From NCBI GenBank assembly GCA_947499715.1, contig CANMPL010000009.1, forward strand, positions 62,001-126,000: a stretch of DNA of 64,000 nucleotides. Reading direction: 5' to 3'. Origin of the DNA: an uncultured Paracoccaceae bacterium. Lineage in GTDB: Bacteria > Pseudomonadota > Alphaproteobacteria > Rhodobacterales > Rhodobacteraceae. The notes under the pieces were generated by a model. It saw only the letters and a program-made list of their open reading frames with translations. It was not told where the DNA came from and did not search any database. Each line of letters opens with the position of its first letter. Position 1 is the stretch's first letter. Positions 28,959 to 38,490 of this stretch are shown here, piece after piece. The translations under genes were made by a program, and so were the position numbers.

Positions 28959-29783
28959 TCACGCCTTGAGGACGATCACTTCGAGATAGTCGGAGGGCAC
29001 AGCCATCGAGCCATCTGTTGCAGCGTTCATCTCGCTGATCAGGTCGATGATGTCGGCTTCCAGCGCCTCTTGTCCGGCTTCATCAAGGGCCAGAAACGCC
29101 TTGTGCACGGGACCATAGAATGACCGGAAAACCTCGACAAAATGAGCCGGTGACGCATAGCGGAAGACGAACTGCCGCTTGGTGATGCTGATCGCTTTGG
29201 CAGCTGGTCCGAAGGTGGTATCGATCCAAGCCTCGTCACCCCAGAGGGCGGGCGATTTTACACCGGCGGGAGGTGCAACGTGCGCTCCGAGCCGCTTGAA
29301 CAGCTGGCCGACGAACCCCGATGGCGTCCAGTTCGACATTCCAATTTGACCGCCCGAACGGGTCGTGCGGATCATTTCGGCGGCTGCCTTTTGCTGATCA
29401 GGCGCAAACATCACGCCATAGGTTGAAACAACCGCATCAAAGGCACCGTCCGCATAGGGCAATGCTTCGGCATCGGCGACTTCATATGTCACGCTGTGCC
29501 CCTCGGCCGTGGCGCGCGCCTGACCCGCATCCAGCAAGGATTGCACGTAGTCGGTCGATGTCACGTCATGCCAGCGGCGCGCAAAGGCCAGTGTGGCGTT
29601 CCCATTTCCGGCGGCCACGTCGAGGATCTTTGAGCCCGGTTTTGGGTCCATCACCTCGGCCAGCGTTTCGCCTACGATCTGCAGGGTGCTGCCGACAATC
29701 GCGTAGTTGCCAGAGGCCCAAGCTGCGTTTTGCTTGGTTTTGATGGCGTCAAAGTCTGGTTTGATGTCTTGTTGAATGGTCAT
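28959..29783 (-). CDS. Class I SAM-dependent methyltransferase
   Basis: 274 residues. Motif I is ILDVAAGNGNATLAFARR, then VTSTDYVQSLLDAGQARA and ADAEALPYADGAFDAVVSTYG, typical of UbiE/methyltransferase_11-like enzymes. The substrate is unknown. AAGGA precedes the ATG by 8 bp. It is only distantly similar to the second enzyme, so the two are different enzymes and not a recent duplication. Confidence 0.87.
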   Translation of the reverse strand: MTIQQDIKPDFDAIKTKQNAAWASGNYAIVGSTLQIVGETLAEVMDPKPGSKILDVAAGNGNATLAFARRWHDVTSTDYVQSLLDAGQARATAEGHSVTYEVADAEALPYADGAFDAVVSTYGVMFAPDQQKAAAEMIRTTRSGGQIGMSNWTPSGFVGQLFKRLGAHVAPPAGVKSPALWGDEAWIDTTFGPAAKAISITKRQFVFRYASPAHFVEVFRSFYGPVHKAFLALDEAGQEALEADIIDLISEMNAATDGSMAVPSDYLEVIVLKA

Positions 29784-29834
29784 TGTTTTGGTCCTTTAGG
29801 TTTGAAAGTTGAGGTAGGTGAAGTTCTGGATCGC

Positions 29835-30020
29835 CTAGCGCCACAAGCCGGCAGCTGCGCCAGGAACGTGCTCTTGGCGTGCTGGTGCGCTTTCGAAATC
29901 GGTGAATAGGCCGATATCGGCACGGAGATGCGGGTTGAGATGTGCAGGCGGCAGGCAGTCGATGTCCGGCAATTTGGCCTCTAACCAACCACGCGCTAAA
30001 GTTCTGAATTTGTTAAACAT
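29835..30020 (-). CDS. Small DUF1127-like protein
   Basis: 61 residues: MFNKFRTLARGWLEAKLPDI then LPPAHLNPHLRADIGL. A short basic amphipathic helix followed by a segment ending LRADIGL is reminiscent of DUF1127-type small proteins, but the match is weak. GAGAGA precedes the ATG. It is the first gene of the methyltransferase operon, facing the HxlR gene. Confidence 0.5.
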   Translation of the reverse strand: MFNKFRTLARGWLEAKLPDIDCLPPAHLNPHLRADIGLFTDFESAPARQEHVPGAAAGLWR

Positions 30021-30109
30021 ATTTATCTCTCTTCTCATGTGAGCCGTTGATCACGGCGTTGATGAAGAAGGGGATAAGGCAACGATTGCCGCCGAAATAC
30101 TTCTTGGAG

Positions 30110-30126
30110 TGAAGCAAAGCACTTCA
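30110..30126. promoter_or_regulatory. Possible HxlR operator
   Basis: TGAAG-N7-CTTCA in the 168-bp A/T-rich divergent region between the methyltransferase operon and the HxlR gene. HxlR regulators usually bind short inverted repeats near their own promoter. The arms are only 5 bp, so this is tentative. Confidence 0.3.
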
Positions 30127-30188
30127 AAAAAATGAGCAATCCACTACAATAAATGAAGTTAGCCTAAAATCAATTTGAGAGGTCTAAA

Positions 30189-30872
30189 ATGTACAATCAG
30201 TTTTGCCCGATTGCGAAAGCGACCGAAATCCTTGGCGAGCGATGGACCATTCTGATCTTGCGCGAACTGCTGATGGGTGGACGACGCTTTAATACGCTGC
30301 AACGTGGCCTGGGCGATATTTCTCCGGCGATCTTGACCAAACGCCTAAAGTCTTTGGAGGATTGCGGCATGGTGATCCGCCGTAAAATTCCCGGCCAGAA
30401 GGGATATGAATATTATCCGACCGAAGCGTGCGAAGCGCTGTTACCCGTTTTGATGTCGCTTGGGGAATGGGGGATCATTTGGGCTCAGCACACGATATTG
30501 GACAGCGATTTTGATGTTGAATTTTTGCTGTTCTATCTTGAACGCAGCATTGATCCGGCAAAATTGAAGGGCGCTGAAACCATTATCAAGTTCCGCTTTA
30601 CTGATCTTCCAGATCAAAAGGACTGGTGGTTGATCGTTGAAAGTGATCGAACCGAAGTGTGCATGAAAGACCCCGGCAAGGACGTCAACATCTATTTCGA
30701 TTGTTCAGTGCGCACCATGTCCGAAGTATGGAATGGCGACAGAACCTATCGTGAGGCGATGAGCTCTGGCGATCTTATGATGCAAGGCGATCCCAATTTG
30801 ACCCGCAATGTTCGCGCGTGGCTGCGCCCGAGTGCATTTGAAGCGGCACCGCGGAAAGTTGCAGTCGCTTAG
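30189..30872 (+). CDS. HxlR-family transcriptional regulator with C-terminal SCP2-like region
   Basis: 227 residues. The first ~100 are an HxlR winged helix: CPIAKATEILGERWTILILREL, the hallmark N-terminal cysteine motif, then RFNTLQRGLGDISPAILTKRL. The last ~110 (DLPDQKDWWLIVESDRTEVC ... MQGDPNLTRNVRAWLRPS) resemble the SCP2-like ligand domain found in some HxlR proteins. Divergent from the methyltransferase operon, which it probably controls. The N-terminal Cys6 could be redox-sensing. Confidence 0.88.
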   Translation: MYNQFCPIAKATEILGERWTILILRELLMGGRRFNTLQRGLGDISPAILTKRLKSLEDCGMVIRRKIPGQKGYEYYPTEACEALLPVLMSLGEWGIIWAQHTILDSDFDVEFLLFYLERSIDPAKLKGAETIIKFRFTDLPDQKDWWLIVESDRTEVCMKDPGKDVNIYFDCSVRTMSEVWNGDRTYREAMSSGDLMMQGDPNLTRNVRAWLRPSAFEAAPRKVAVA

Positions 30873-31438
30873 CGGGAACTGGGGGGGCCGCGGTGCATTT
30901 CTAGATTTCCCGCAGACTTCCTACTCACCGTTGGTCAAGTTCGCGGCCGCAGCGAAAGGCTCCTTTGACGGGCCGCATCTGATCCCTGATGTCGATGGCG
31001 GCTTTGGGCCGTCAGTGACTGCGCCAAGTCTATTGAATCTCGTATAGGCCCAAAGTGACCAAGTTTCGCAGAGGTCGCATGATGCGGTCATTGTTGGCCC
31101 CGGCTGGCCAATTTCCAACATCCTAAGATGGGCGCTGATTCTTCGAGCAGTCGCTCACTTCCTTGACATGGTTTGAACCAAGAAATTGAGATACGCGCGG
31201 CTGTGCAATTTCGCTCTTGGGTCAGTCAAGCTTCACGAAGGCCTAGGGGATGGGCAGTACGCCCGACATACCGCTCTGGCCCCCGATCTTTTCCACCTTT
31301 GGTCCGTTCAACCATCGGCCTTTGGTCTGAACATTGGCTGGACCGATGTCGGCTGTGCATCGTTCCGGTATGTCCCAGTTTCACAAATGAAATGTGACAT
31401 GGCTCTTCCGGATATCGTCACACAAGCAAGGGCAGACC
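30873..31438. other. Intergenic, no gene seen
   Basis: 566 bp between the HxlR gene and the DUF4956 gene, the longest gap in the window. Several short frames exist on both strands (the longest on the plus strand, about 31186-31461), but none resembles a known protein or has a convincing ribosome-binding site. It may be decayed coding sequence or a long promoter region for the DUF4956 operon. Confidence 0.5.
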
Positions 31439-32020
31439 ATGGATACAATCATACTCAATGACCCGATCTGGGAATTGGCCGCGCGCTTTGCACTTAACGC
31501 CGTTGCGATGACCATTCTGATGTTCGGATTGTACTACCGGCGCTACCGCGACAAGGAGCTGGCGACAACAGCGTCAATGTTCAACGTCTTCGCTTTTGCT
31601 GTGCTGACAATTCTGTCCAGCGTTGAATTCAGCATTGCCGCAGGTTTCGGCCTTTTCGCCATTCTGGCACTTTTCAGTTTGCGGTCGGAGACGATCTCCA
31701 AGATCGAAATCTGCTACTTTTTCGGGTCCATTGCGATCGCGGTGATTTGTTCCGTTCTCGGGACGGGTCTGGCCCTTGTCGGCATGATCGTGGGCTTTGT
31801 TCTTATCGCTGCATGGCTGCTGGACCATCCCAGCATTCTACAATCCGCCGCCAGCGCCAAGCTGACGTTAGACCGGATCGAACCTCACATGCTGGCCGAT
31901 CCCATTCAGATGCGCGTGGATCTGTCAGAGCGGCTTGGCGTGGAGGTGATGAACTTTCAGGTGATCGAGTTGAACTACGTCAATGACCTTGCCCGCCTCA
32001 ACGTCTTCTACCGCACATAG
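31439..32020 (+). CDS. DUF4956 family membrane protein
   Basis: 193 residues. About four hydrophobic helices in the first 130 residues with the DUF4956 landmarks YYRRYRDKELATTASMFNVF and ALFSLRSETISKIEICYFFG, then a soluble C-terminal domain (MRVDLSERLGVEVMNFQVIEL). This family regularly neighbours VTC-domain polyphosphate polymerases in bacteria, as here, and may act with them in the membrane. Function not established. It starts the four-gene plus-strand run. Confidence 0.88.
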   Translation: MDTIILNDPIWELAARFALNAVAMTILMFGLYYRRYRDKELATTASMFNVFAFAVLTILSSVEFSIAAGFGLFAILALFSLRSETISKIEICYFFGSIAIAVICSVLGTGLALVGMIVGFVLIAAWLLDHPSILQSAASAKLTLDRIEPHMLADPIQMRVDLSERLGVEVMNFQVIELNYVNDLARLNVFYRT

Positions 32021-32031
32021 GGAACAAGCGG

Positions 32032-32931
32032 ATGACTTTTCAGTTCAATATCGACCAATTCACCCATGCCTTTGACCCCATTACGCTGGAGCAACTGAAT
32101 GCGAAAGCCGAGATGATGGCCCGCATCGACAATAAGTATATTGTACAGCGCCATCAGCTGCGTGGTCTTGTACCGCAGTTGAGCGAAGCCTTCGACATAC
32201 TCGACATCAAGCGACAGCGCGCCTTTACCTACGATACGCGCTATTTCGACGACATCCTGCGCAGCGCATACTTTGAGCACCACCAAGGTAAACGCCGCGG
32301 GTTCAAGGTGCGCGTGCGCAACTATGTCGACGCCGGATTGTGCTTTCTGGAGGTCAAGGTCAAAGGCGCGCGGGGTATGACCGAGAAATATCGCATGCCC
32401 TACGATCTCGGCCAGATCGCCTCTCTGACCCCTGAAGCACGGGAATTTGCACGCGAAACCTACACCCGCCAATACGGCAAGACCTTTAACTACCGTCTGC
32501 GCCCCGCGTTGGATGTACGATACCAGCGCATGACGCTTGTGGCCCGATCGGGCGGGGAACGGGTTACCATCGACACCGACCTGCAGTTCCAGTCAGAACA
32601 ATCCCACTTCAGCGCTGGCACCGCCGTTTTCATTGTCGAGACGAAATCAGCCAATGGACGCGGGGTTGCTGATCGACTGCTGCGCCAGGCGGGTGAGCGT
32701 CCGACCCGTCGCTGTTCAAAGTATTGCATCGGTATGGCGACCACCGCGCAGGTGACCCGCTATAACCGGTTTCTGCCAACCCTGCGCAAGCTGGGCCTGA
32801 CGGTCCCTAACCCTCAGATCGGTCGATGGTCAGAGCTTTGCACGGAGCATCAAGTTCAGCCGCCTACGCTCCCACTTGGTCCCTTCCCATCGCGGTCTGA
32901 CACCGCGCAACATCCCAGCCACAGGAGATGA
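32032..32931 (+). CDS. VTC-domain polyphosphate polymerase-like protein
   Basis: 299 residues forming a triphosphate-tunnel-type VTC domain: RIDNKYIVQ, TYDTRYFD, FKVRVRNYVD, CFLEVKVKGARG, IDTDLQF, FIVETKSANG and CSKYCIG supply the basic and acidic tunnel residues typical of the yeast Vtc4 polymerase domain. It probably makes or binds polyphosphate from ATP on the cytoplasmic side. The C-terminal 40 residues are proline-rich and unrelated. It follows the DUF4956 gene after 11 nt. Confidence 0.88.
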   Translation: MTFQFNIDQFTHAFDPITLEQLNAKAEMMARIDNKYIVQRHQLRGLVPQLSEAFDILDIKRQRAFTYDTRYFDDILRSAYFEHHQGKRRGFKVRVRNYVDAGLCFLEVKVKGARGMTEKYRMPYDLGQIASLTPEAREFARETYTRQYGKTFNYRLRPALDVRYQRMTLVARSGGERVTIDTDLQFQSEQSHFSAGTAVFIVETKSANGRGVADRLLRQAGERPTRRCSKYCIGMATTAQVTRYNRFLPTLRKLGLTVPNPQIGRWSELCTEHQVQPPTLPLGPFPSRSDTAQHPSHRR

Positions 32932-32934
32932 TCC

Positions 32935-33438
32935 ATGTCTTTCCTTCGCATTCTAACAGCCGCGCTCGTGACCGCGTTTTTCATTCTTCTTTTAGCGTCC
33001 CCCACGGTACAAGCCCAAACCACGGACTGTGTCATCGCTTCCAATGATGATCGAAACGGGTTTCGCACGGACGAGATTTCGCGTTGCCGCATTCACACCC
33101 GTACCGGCGAGGCCACTTTCGTCATAAACGGGCGAAGCCGACAGCGCACCTATTCCGGACGTCAACCGATGACGACGCAACATCTTGAAATCGCAGCATA
33201 TTGGCTTAACAGGTCCGGTCAATTGCGGTTTCCACCAGCGACCAACCCCGCAGGTTTCGACGTGCAGGAATTTCTGCGGCAGGCTGCAAAAGCCACACAC
33301 GGCTTTGTCCTTGTCCGTAACAGAAAACGCGGTCCGGCTGTGAATGTCGTTTACATCACCAACGGCGTCTACCGCTCAATTGATTTTCCCAGCGTCAATC
33401 TGCGCGAAAAGCCATCTGGCTTTCTGACCACACGATGA
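32935..33438 (+). CDS. Hypothetical secreted protein
   Basis: 167 residues. A signal peptide (ILTAALVTAFFILLLASPTVQAQ) precedes a soluble domain with two cysteines (CVIASNDDRNG, CRIHTRTGE) that may form a disulfide. No recognised domain. AGGAG lies 6 bp before the ATG and overlaps the VTC stop region, so it is in the same operon. Confidence 0.7.
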   Translation: MSFLRILTAALVTAFFILLLASPTVQAQTTDCVIASNDDRNGFRTDEISRCRIHTRTGEATFVINGRSRQRTYSGRQPMTTQHLEIAAYWLNRSGQLRFPPATNPAGFDVQEFLRQAAKATHGFVLVRNRKRGPAVNVVYITNGVYRSIDFPSVNLREKPSGFLTTR

Positions 33439-33773
33439 GACGCTCCCAAAGGTTTTTGACATGACTTTTTCCGGCTATCGTCTGACAACCGTAAATATGG
33501 AGTTTGGCATTTCGGGCTGCGCCGCTGTTGTGTAGCCTGAGGCGCCTGAAGCACTATTGCGAGGCCGGATGGGGATCGCATTGGCAGGGGCCGCGAACAG
33601 CTGCGTTTTCCCGGGGGATCTGATTTCACATCCCGAATGCCACCGATGATTTCAAATCCTGGTCCTGGACCTGCGACTGCATTGGCCGGACGAACGTCTG
33701 ATGTCAAAGAGTCTGGTTCTGCTAATAGTATAGTGACCTTGAGGGATCTCCCTCTGATAGCTGGATCGAAATC
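33439..33773. other. Intergenic, no gene seen
   Basis: 335 bp between the hypothetical secreted protein and the poly-Asp protein. No convincing gene. It contains GAGGGA-TC-TCCCTC (6-bp arms) within 50 bp of the next start, which might be a regulatory site. Confidence 0.5.
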
Positions 33774-34303
<530 letters not shown>

Positions 34304-34307
<4 letters not shown>

Positions 34308-34945
34308 TCCCTTGCGCCCCAGGCCTTGTGCGCGATGAGCGCCGCCTCGACTCGGTTCCGGGCCTGCAATTTACTCAAGATGATTGTCATGTAGTGCTTG
34401 ACGGTCTTTTCCTGAATGTTCAGCGCCAGCCCGATTTCCCTGTTGCTTTTCCCATCCGCAACGCCGCGCAAGATATCCTCTTCGCGTTTGGTCAGATCGT
34501 CGATCAATGCGCGCTCTGCGACCTTTTCTGACTGCATGACTCGCAGCATCTGTGCCGCCAGACCCGGCGAGACATGGGCTTCTCCTGCAGCAATCCTTGT
34601 CAAAATGCCGCGCAACTCGATCGCTGAAACACCCTTCAAGACATAACCTGAAGCACCAGCCTGCATCGCGGCCGTGACATCAGCGCCGTCCTCCGACACG
34701 GTCAACATCGCTACCGCCTTGGCGGTCCCGGCCTGGCAAATGCGGGCCGCGGCCGTGACCCCGTTTCCGGGCATCGATAAATCCAAAAGCGCGATATCGG
34801 GCTTGTGTTCGAACGCCAACGCCACAGCCTCATCTGCGGACCTGCCGACACCCACAACATCGAACGCGCCAGTTTCTTCAATGCTATGGACAAGGCCATC
34901 GCGGAAAATCGGGTGATCGTCGGCTAGAATAATGCGGATTGTCAT
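34304..34945 (-). CDS. NarL/FixJ-type response regulator
   Basis: 213 residues. Receiver domain at residues 1-125 with phospho-acceptor Asp55 in LLDLSMPGNG and acidic pair DD9-10, and a C-terminal LuxR HTH (LTKREEDILRGVADGKSNREIGLALNIQEKTVKHYM). ATGA overlap with the sensor kinase gene indicates a cognate pair. The two face the DUF4956/VTC/poly-Asp run and may control it. Confidence 0.93.
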
Positions 34946-36342
34946 GACGTCGTTTCTTCTAGGGGGAGTGTGAGTACGAGGGTGGTGCCCTTGCCGCGCA
35001 GGGATGAAACAGAAAGATGCCCGCCGATGCTTTCGGCACGATCAGTCAGACCGAAGAGCCCTTGCCCCCCGTCCGAGCTGACTTGTCGTCGGCTTTCAGC
35101 ATCAAAGCCCGGTCCGGCATCAGACAGGGTAATGATCAGGCTCGCTTTGACCAAGCGGACGCGGACGTCGACGTGATCCACCTTGGCATGACGGGTTGCA
35201 TTGGAAAGAGCTTCTTGCAGGAAACGGAAAACACAGAGTTTTTGCGCATAGTTCAGGACGATATGGTCTGTCCCGTTCAAATCCACGGTCACGGTCAATC
35301 CGGTTTGGCGGTTGTGGTCATCGACCGCGCGTTTGATGAGCCTGTGCAGTTCCAGACCATCCAGATCCGGCAAGGCCAGCCCCCGCGAGATGATCCGCAA
35401 CTCGTCCAAGGCCTTGTCGAGGGCTTCACGGACCAACACTGCATCCTGCGAAGGCGTGGGCTGCTTGCCAAGCGCCTCATCCAGCCGCAAGGATGCAAGC
35501 GACAAATACTGAGCGGGTCCATCATGTAAGTCAGACCCGATGCGCCGGATTGCCCGTTCCGTCTGGGCGGTGGCGCGTGACGAGGCGGCCACGACCCGTC
35601 GGCGCAGGCTGGCGTTTTGAGCCGAAACCTTTTCGGTCGTTTGCAATTGTTCTTTCAGCGATTGGCGTTGCAACCGGATCGTGCGTCCTCCGGCTTGAAC
35701 AACCCCGAACAGCAAAAGACCGCTCGCCAGAAAGGAACCCCCGACGATTAACCAACTTGTCTTGCGGGCATCGCGAATTTCAGAAGAAAGCAGATCGGCA
35801 ACTTCGTAAAATTCAGCAACCGCGATCACCTCTCCTGTCCAGACCTGCCGGATGGGGCTGTAGACCTCGAGCAAAGGAATCCCCAATGCGGCCTCGGTCT
35901 CGTCTTCCAAGTCGTTCAGGTCTTCAAAGGTCGCCGCAACCTTGCCCGTCCACGCATCAATCAATTCCTGGGATGGCTCGAAGATTTGCCCCACAAGAGC
36001 AGGGTCCGACGCGTGAACGATCCGCCCGCCCTCTAGCCAGATCTTGTAAGACACAACCCTTTCGCCAAGCGCGGTGCCCGCAAATATTTCTTCCAACGCC
36101 TGCCGCGCGGGTGGGGAAAGGGTATCTGTTTCCGCAAGCTCCTGCCCCAATGGCGAAATAAAACTCTCCATGAAAAGTGCGGCAGAGGCGGCAGAGTTTT
36201 GCACCACCGCGCCTTCGATCCGCTGGGCGACCCAATTCCCGACAAAGACCATGGCAGCGATCATCACAACCGCACCTGCCAGCAAGAACTGGCCGGGTAG
36301 CGTCAAATGTTGCCAGTGTTTGGCATCTGCGAGCTTTCTCAT
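34942..36342 (-). CDS. NarX/DegS-type sensor histidine kinase
   Basis: 466 residues. Two transmembrane helices (about 18-40 and 195-218) flank a 155-residue periplasmic sensor region. The cytoplasmic part has a coiled coil (220-260), a HisKA_3 dimerisation region with His273 in DLHDGPAQYL, and an HATPase_c domain (FLQEALSNATRHAK, GPGFD, GLFGLTDRAESIGG). ATG at 36342 begins MRKLADAKHW; the longer open frame upstream lacks homology. The ligand is unknown. Confidence 0.9.
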   Translation of the reverse strand: MRKLADAKHWQHLTLPGQFLLAGAVVMIAAMVFVGNWVAQRIEGAVVQNSAASAALFMESFISPLGQELAETDTLSPPARQALEEIFAGTALGERVVSYKIWLEGGRIVHASDPALVGQIFEPSQELIDAWTGKVAATFEDLNDLEDETEAALGIPLLEVYSPIRQVWTGEVIAVAEFYEVADLLSSEIRDARKTSWLIVGGSFLASGLLLFGVVQAGGRTIRLQRQSLKEQLQTTEKVSAQNASLRRRVVAASSRATAQTERAIRRIGSDLHDGPAQYLSLASLRLDEALGKQPTPSQDAVLVREALDKALDELRIISRGLALPDLDGLELHRLIKRAVDDHNRQTGLTVTVDLNGTDHIVLNYAQKLCVFRFLQEALSNATRHAKVDHVDVRVRLVKASLIITLSDAGPGFDAESRRQVSSDGGQGLFGLTDRAESIGGHLSVSSLRGKGTTLVLTLPLEETTS

Positions 36343-36449
36343 TGTGGAAACATAATACTGGGTTCCGTCCGCGCCCACAGACCTTAGTCTGAGACGACTA
36401 GGATCGCCCAACAAAAAGAAAATTGGCCCGCTGCTGCAGTGACCCCGAC

Positions 36450-37226
36450 CTAAGCCGAGATTTCTTGATTTGGAGGGTCTTTGGCCCCCGTCATAAAGGC
36501 GACTGCGTCGGACATCGTGTAATCCTTTGGATCCACCACACAAAGCCGACGCCCCAGTCTGTGCACATGAATGCGGTCGGCGACTTCGAACACGTGGGGC
36601 ATGTTGTGGCTGATCAGGATGATCGGAATGCCACGAGATCGCACGTCGAGGATCAGTTCCAGAACCTTGCGCGACTCCTTCACGCCAAGCGCCGCGGTTG
36701 GTTCGTCCAAGATGATGACCTTGGATCCAAATGCTGCGGCGCGGGCTACAGCCACACCCTGACGTTGACCACCCGAAAGTGTTTCAACGGCCTGATTGAT
36801 GTTCTGGATCGTCATCAAGCCAAGATCGTTCAGCTTTTCGCGCGCGGCTTTTTCCATTGCGGGTTTGTCGAGTTGCTTGAGGAATTTACCCCGCCAGCCC
36901 GGTTTGCGAATCTCGCGGCCCATGAACATGTTGTCAGCGATGGAGAGCGCCGGGCTGACGGCGAGGGTCTGGTAAACGGTTTCAATGCCAGCGTGACGCG
37001 CGTCATTGGGGGATGCAAATCGAACGGTCTTGCCTTCGAGAGATACCTCACCGCTATCGGGCGTGACGGCACCGGACAATGCCTTGATCAGCGTCGATTT
37101 CCCAGCGCCATTGTCGCCGATAACCGCAAGGATCTCGCCCGGGTAAAGTTCAAAATCGCAGTTATCAAGCGCGACAACCTTGCCATATCGTTTTGTCAGA
37201 TTGCGGCCTTTCAGGATGGGTTCCAT
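36450..37226 (-). CDS. frcA: Fructose-type sugar ABC transporter ATP-binding protein
   Basis: 258 residues. Walker A GDNGAGKST, signature LSGGQRQGVAVARA, Walker B VIILDEPTAALGVKES. A single ABC domain, as in FrcA (the RbsA type has two). Motifs such as ALGVKESRKVLELI and ISHNMPHVFEVADRIHVHRLGRRL match FrcA of the rhizobial fructose/mannose/ribose importer. It overlaps the permease stop as TAATG. Confidence 0.88.
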   Translation of the reverse strand: MEPILKGRNLTKRYGKVVALDNCDFELYPGEILAVIGDNGAGKSTLIKALSGAVTPDSGEVSLEGKTVRFASPNDARHAGIETVYQTLAVSPALSIADNMFMGREIRKPGWRGKFLKQLDKPAMEKAAREKLNDLGLMTIQNINQAVETLSGGQRQGVAVARAAAFGSKVIILDEPTAALGVKESRKVLELILDVRSRGIPIILISHNMPHVFEVADRIHVHRLGRRLCVVDPKDYTMSDAVAFMTGAKDPPNQEISA

Positions 37227-38380
37227 TATGCTGCTACCTTTCTGATCCACTGGTCGATGCCGACGGCGAGAATGATAAGTGTCCCGATCAACATGAAGGT
37301 CCATTGCGGGTTCACGCCGGCCATGCCGAGGCCCAACATAAAGACCCCCACGATCAGCGCGCCAAAGAACGCGCCCCAGATGGACCCCCGCCCCCCGAAC
37401 AGAGAGATACCGCCGATCACCACGGCTGTAATCGATTCAATATTGCCTTCAATGCCGGTTGAGGCGCTTGGCGAAACAGAGGCAAAACGCCCAATCAGGG
37501 ACCAACCTGCGACGGCCGAGATCAGCCCTGCCAGCATGTAGACCGACATCAGCGTGCGCTTGACGTTGACCCCTGCCAATTCGGCGGCCTCTGGATCGTC
37601 GCCCACGGCGTAAACGTGCCGCCCCCAAGCGGTTGATCGCAGCATGTAGGCCAGCAGGAACGTCAGGCCGATCAGCACCAGGACACCGTAGGTGATCTTT
37701 GTTTGCCAGATCAGGTCCAGCAGGAATTGATCGGTATCATTGGGACGGATCCGGTCATAGGTGACACCGCGTAGTTTTTCGATCCAGATGACGAGCTGTT
37801 CATTGGGCTTTAGTCCCAGCCATTGCAGCATCGGTGCCTCTTCGCGGATCGAACGTGCGCGGATCGTTTCGTTTTTGGAGTAGATGTAGTTGGCGGCCAA
37901 CACGATCTGCCAGACGCCAAGCGTTGCAATGAAGGGCGGGATCTTGATGCGCGTGACAAGCCACCCTGACAAGGCCCCGATTCCGGCCCCGACAGCCAAC
38001 CCACAGCCCACGGCAAGGGCCGGAGGAAATCCATAGCGGAACGTGAACTGCCCCATGATCACCGAGCAGAAAACCGCAATGGCGCCAACGGAAAGGTCGA
38101 TCCCGGCGGTAAGGATCACGAGGGTTTGTGCCAGCGCCAGTATCCCGACAATCTGGATCTGCTGAAAGACCAGCGTCATCTGCGGCAAGAACCGTGGGCC
38201 AAGCCACCCCGCGAAGATCATGATCGCGCAAACAAGTACGATCAGAGGGACAAGCGATGGCGTTTTATGCAGGGCACTTTGGAACCGCGACAGCAGCGAT
38301 TTATCTGTCGGCGCAAAGGTTGCAACCGTTTGCGATGCGCCCTCTAGTCCGGCTTCGAAATTATCGCTCTTATCGGCCAT
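37226..38380 (-). CDS. frcC: Fructose-type sugar ABC transporter permease
   Basis: 384 residues, about 9-10 helices. Permease motifs of the BPD_transp_2 family: ILTAGIDLSVGAIAV and GDDPEAAELAGVNVKRT followed by IGGISLFGGRGSIWGAFFGAL. An unusual ~60-residue insertion (EEAPMLQWLGLKPNEQ ... DRIRPNDTDQFLL) between helices is typical of FrcC. ATG at 38380 starts MADKSDNFEA. Confidence 0.9.
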   Translation of the reverse strand: MADKSDNFEAGLEGASQTVATFAPTDKSLLSRFQSALHKTPSLVPLIVLVCAIMIFAGWLGPRFLPQMTLVFQQIQIVGILALAQTLVILTAGIDLSVGAIAVFCSVIMGQFTFRYGFPPALAVGCGLAVGAGIGALSGWLVTRIKIPPFIATLGVWQIVLAANYIYSKNETIRARSIREEAPMLQWLGLKPNEQLVIWIEKLRGVTYDRIRPNDTDQFLLDLIWQTKITYGVLVLIGLTFLLAYMLRSTAWGRHVYAVGDDPEAAELAGVNVKRTLMSVYMLAGLISAVAGWSLIGRFASVSPSASTGIEGNIESITAVVIGGISLFGGRGSIWGAFFGALIVGVFMLGLGMAGVNPQWTFMLIGTLIILAVGIDQWIRKVAA

Positions 38381-38490
38381 TAGGTGCCCCCCCAATCATG
38401 TGCAACGCGAACAGGGCGCTGCCACCTGTGCAGAGGGCGGACCGCGGCCCGCCCCCGTTTCTTTATGTTGGGCCATCCGGCCCGATCACC

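Noticed and set aside
31186-31461. 91-residue frame in the gap before the DUF4956 gene
   Set aside because: No ribosome site or recognised family, and it overlaps the DUF4956 start in another frame.
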